Of a DNA stretch of 23,671 bases, positions 21,973 through 23,671 are shown one piece after another (within the stretch, counting starts at the first letter, position 1; the number at the start of each line of letters is the position of its first letter). This stretch comes from Sulfolobus sp. UBA167 (GTDB lineage Archaea; Thermoproteota; Thermoprotei_A; Sulfolobales; Sulfolobaceae). Made by a program: the position numbers and the translations under genes. The notes beneath the pieces were generated by a model. That model worked only from the letters and a program-made list of their open reading frames with translations. It did no database searches and was not told the origin of the DNA. Location: the NCBI GenBank assembly GCA_002495845.1, contig DAHF01000083.1, positions 1 through 23,671 on the forward strand, in the 5' to 3' direction.

Positions 21973-22758
21973 TTAAAGTTCCTTGTAAGCATATGTAAAC
22001 GAGTCAAAGTAACTCTCAGGATCTCCGACGTTTAGCCACTTCTCCTTGTCCAACGACAACGCGATGACCTTCTTTCCTTTCTCTATCATGTTCTTTATTC
22101 CGAAGGTAAGCTCTAGTTCTTGCCCTTGATTTACCTTAACTTCCTTCAAGGCAGAGAAAATGGAAGGTCTAAAAATGTATACGGCAGCAATAGCTAAGTT
22201 CGACTTAGGCTCCTTAGGTTTCTCCTCTACTCCTTTTACGTGGTAAAGCCTATGCCCCATGAAGTCATCTACTTCGGAGCTTTCGAACTCAATTATACCA
22301 TACCTAGAAGGATTCTTCACTTGTCTTACAAAGAGCGCAGCTTCAGCGTCGTTTTCTAGGAATGCCCTCGACAGGACGTCATAGCCAGATGTTAGGACAC
22401 CATCATCGGCGTGAACAATGAAAGGTGATTGACCAGCAAAGTCCTCCGCTTTTAACACAGCGTCACCGAAACCTTTAGCCTCGTTCTGAAACACGAAAGT
22501 AGGACCTCGATCGAAGAGGTATTCCATCAATATCCTTCCCTGCATCTTTCCGACGACTATACAGAACTTGTTTACCCCTACCCCTTCAACGCTTTTCATT
22601 ATCAAGTCTATGACAGGCTTAGCGACCTTCTTGTCGTCGATGCCGTCTTTTACCAGTAACGGCAATAAACACTTCGGAAGAACCGAAGTTATGTACTTCA
22701 TCCTCGTACCCTTTCCAGCAGACGTTATTACAGCCTTTTCGATTTTCTCCATGAGCAT
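21973..22758 (-). CDS. sugar-1-phosphate nucleotidyltransferase (GalU-like)
   Basis: This 261-residue enzyme has the NTP-transferase fold: nucleotide-binding signature AGKGTRMKYITSVLPKCLLP (14-33), QNEAKGFGDAV (91-101), ADDG (117-120, in the metal/nucleotide region), GVEEKPKEP, and WLNVGDPESY near the end. It resembles UTP-glucose-1-phosphate uridylyltransferase, producing UDP-glucose (or dTDP-glucose) from glucose-1-phosphate. There is no C-terminal left-handed beta-helix, which excludes the bifunctional acetyltransferase forms. The next gene, 27 bases downstream, is a hexokinase, so the pair could supply activated sugar for glycans, trehalose or glycogen, with phosphoglucomutase encoded elsewhere. 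The start ATG at 22758 is about 26 bases after a TTTTTAATTAATC box. Exact nucleotide and sugar are not determined. Confidence 0.82.
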   Translation of the reverse strand: MLMEKIEKAVITSAGKGTRMKYITSVLPKCLLPLLVKDGIDDKKVAKPVIDLIMKSVEGVGVNKFCIVVGKMQGRILMEYLFDRGPTFVFQNEAKGFGDAVLKAEDFAGQSPFIVHADDGVLTSGYDVLSRAFLENDAEAALFVRQVKNPSRYGIIEFESSEVDDFMGHRLYHVKGVEEKPKEPKSNLAIAAVYIFRPSIFSALKEVKVNQGQELELTFGIKNMIEKGKKVIALSLDKEKWLNVGDPESYFDSFTYAYKEL

Positions 22759-22800
22759 AGATTTCTTAATGATTAATTAAAAAGACGTTTGGGCTCAAAC
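22759..22800 (-). promoter_or_regulatory. promoter of galU-like/hexokinase genes with adjacent dyad
   Basis: On the minus strand CTTTTTAATTAATC (about 22772-22785) is the TATA box. Just upstream of it is the perfect short dyad GTTTG-GGCT-CAAAC (22787-22800), in the place where a transcription activator or repressor would bind beside the TBP/TFB site. The regulator is unknown. The rest of the gap up to 22903 is A/T-rich and contains T-runs that could end the APC transcript. Confidence 0.4.
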
Positions 22801-22903
22801 TTTTATTTATATACGGTATAGTAAAAGATGCTGTATAGTATTTCTTTTATTATCAATAAAAACGTTATTTAGATCATATATTTAGAACCTTTCCCTTGGG
22901 TGT

Positions 22904-23671
22904 TTATCTGCGATGTTTATCCTCTATCTCATTTTCATCTTGGCTTGCCATGTCCTCTACCTCAGCTATCAAGAAACCTATTATTATCCATGCAAAGAAT
23001 ACGTAGACTATTGAGTAAGAAGTAGCTATTATTGAAGCTACAAGATCATAAATCGTGAATAGGGCTCCTCCTATAGCTAAAGAAATTTCTACCCTCCTCT
23101 TTCTAGCCCTCTTAAGAGATATCTTGAACAAGGACGAGTCTGCAGCCAGATGGATAAACAAATTTGCTAGTAATGCGACTGAGCTTATCACTATAAATGC
23201 TTCGAAAGCAGTGACGAGAGAGAAGAGAGATATGAGCGTGACCCCCGCATAAAGGAGAATTGTCAAAAGGACTGCATTGGTTGGCTTGGAACCTTGTAGC
23301 CTTCCTAGCTTTTCTGGTAGAAGCCCCGTTGATGCCATGGCAAAGACAGTTCTGGACGTTGCAGTCATGAAAGACAGCGTAGCTAAGATGGAATCGTTTA
23401 TTGCACCAAATAGAACGAAAACAAAAGTAACTAACCCAAACCTATCCCTGATTAAGTCAACTATGTTCACTTTTTCAGGGTTTAGTCCGAAGAAAAATAT
23501 GTGGTCTGCGATAGTGTAGACGTCAAAGGCTGCCAGAAGCCCACCTAGAAGGATCACGGTCACTATGGCCCTGCTTACAGTCCTCTTTGGATCTTTCACT
23601 TCTCCAGAATTTGGTGCAATTGAGCCATATCCTGTTGGAATAGACGAACCAAAAAGTATTCCTAGTGCTAT
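22904..23671 (-). CDS. APC-family amino acid permease, N-terminus cut by window edge
   Basis: The visible 255 residues are the C-terminal half of an APC-type permease. The frame stays open to the right edge, with GYGSIAPNSGEVKDPKRTVSRAIV around the cytoplasmic loop after helix 6, a common APC feature (GE-x-K-x-P-x-R). About six hydrophobic segments follow, and the tail is acidic and charged (EVEDMASQDENEIEDKHRR). The GTG at 23599 lies in the middle of the domain and is not the true start. It is not closely similar to the permease at 5063-6367. The substrate is probably an amino acid or amine. Confidence 0.82.
   Translation of the reverse strand: MALGILFGSSIPTGYGSIAPNSGEVKDPKRTVSRAIVTVILLGGLLAAFDVYTIADHIFFFGLNPEKVNIVDLIRDRFGLVTFVFVLFGAINDSILATLSFMTATSRTVFAMASTGLLPEKLGRLQGSKPTNAVLLTILLYAGVTLISLFSLVTAFEAFIVISSVALLANLFIHLAADSSLFKISLKRARKRRVEISLAIGGALFTIYDLVASIIATSYSIVYVFFAWIIIGFLIAEVEDMASQDENEIEDKHRR

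Overview
The window looks like a chromosomal segment of a thermoacidophilic crenarchaeon of the order Sulfolobales, possibly Metallosphaera, Sulfuracidifex or a relative. The reasons are: gene starts that sit about 25-30 bases downstream of A/T-rich TATA boxes with no clear Shine-Dalgarno sequence (leaderless transcripts), frequent GTG starts, and protein families typical of the group. These include a BadF/BcrA-type ATP-dependent hexokinase like the one known from Sulfolobus tokodaii, an MFS exporter overlapping a MarR regulator, a long archaeal TmcA, a compact Ski2-like helicase and a heme A synthase-like protein. Genus placement is inference.

Layout. (1) 1-2545: poorly known genes. A 96-residue protein, a DsrE-like protein and a 268-residue protein lie on the minus strand, divergent from a 209-residue protein on the plus strand. 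(2) 2546-4942: an ABC importer core on the minus strand, an ATPase followed by a fused double permease with an ATGA overlap. The ATPase has no normal start codon upstream of its Walker A motif. (3) 5063-8573: an APC-family amino acid permease divergent from a Ski2-like DExH helicase. (4) 8574-12890: a long AT-rich regulatory gap with palindromes, a 14-TM MFS exporter overlapping a MarR regulator, a small unknown protein and a second MFS protein. (5) 12942-15251: a DNA photolyase, a decayed IS200/IS605 (TnpB-type) remnant, a 131-residue helical protein and a 43-residue small protein. (6) 15252-18846: a CtaA-like membrane protein convergent with TmcA. (7) 18948-23671: a 122-residue unknown protein, a repeat-rich gap containing a second short IS-end-like sequence, gamma-glutamyltransferase, a hexokinase/nucleotidyltransferase pair, and a second APC permease cut by the right edge.

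Functional links. Hexokinase and the GalU-like enzyme form a sugar phosphorylation and activation pair. The two APC permeases and gamma-glutamyltransferase suggest use of amino acids or peptides. The exporter and MarR protein look like a ligand-responsive efflux unit. TmcA, photolyase and the helicase are nucleic-acid maintenance genes. No CRISPR array, tRNA or rRNA was seen. I did not find a convincing new multi-gene system. The best leads are the ABC ATPase start anomaly, the solo IS-end-like repeats, the unannotated 43-residue gene, and the uncharacterised divergent pair at 984-2545.
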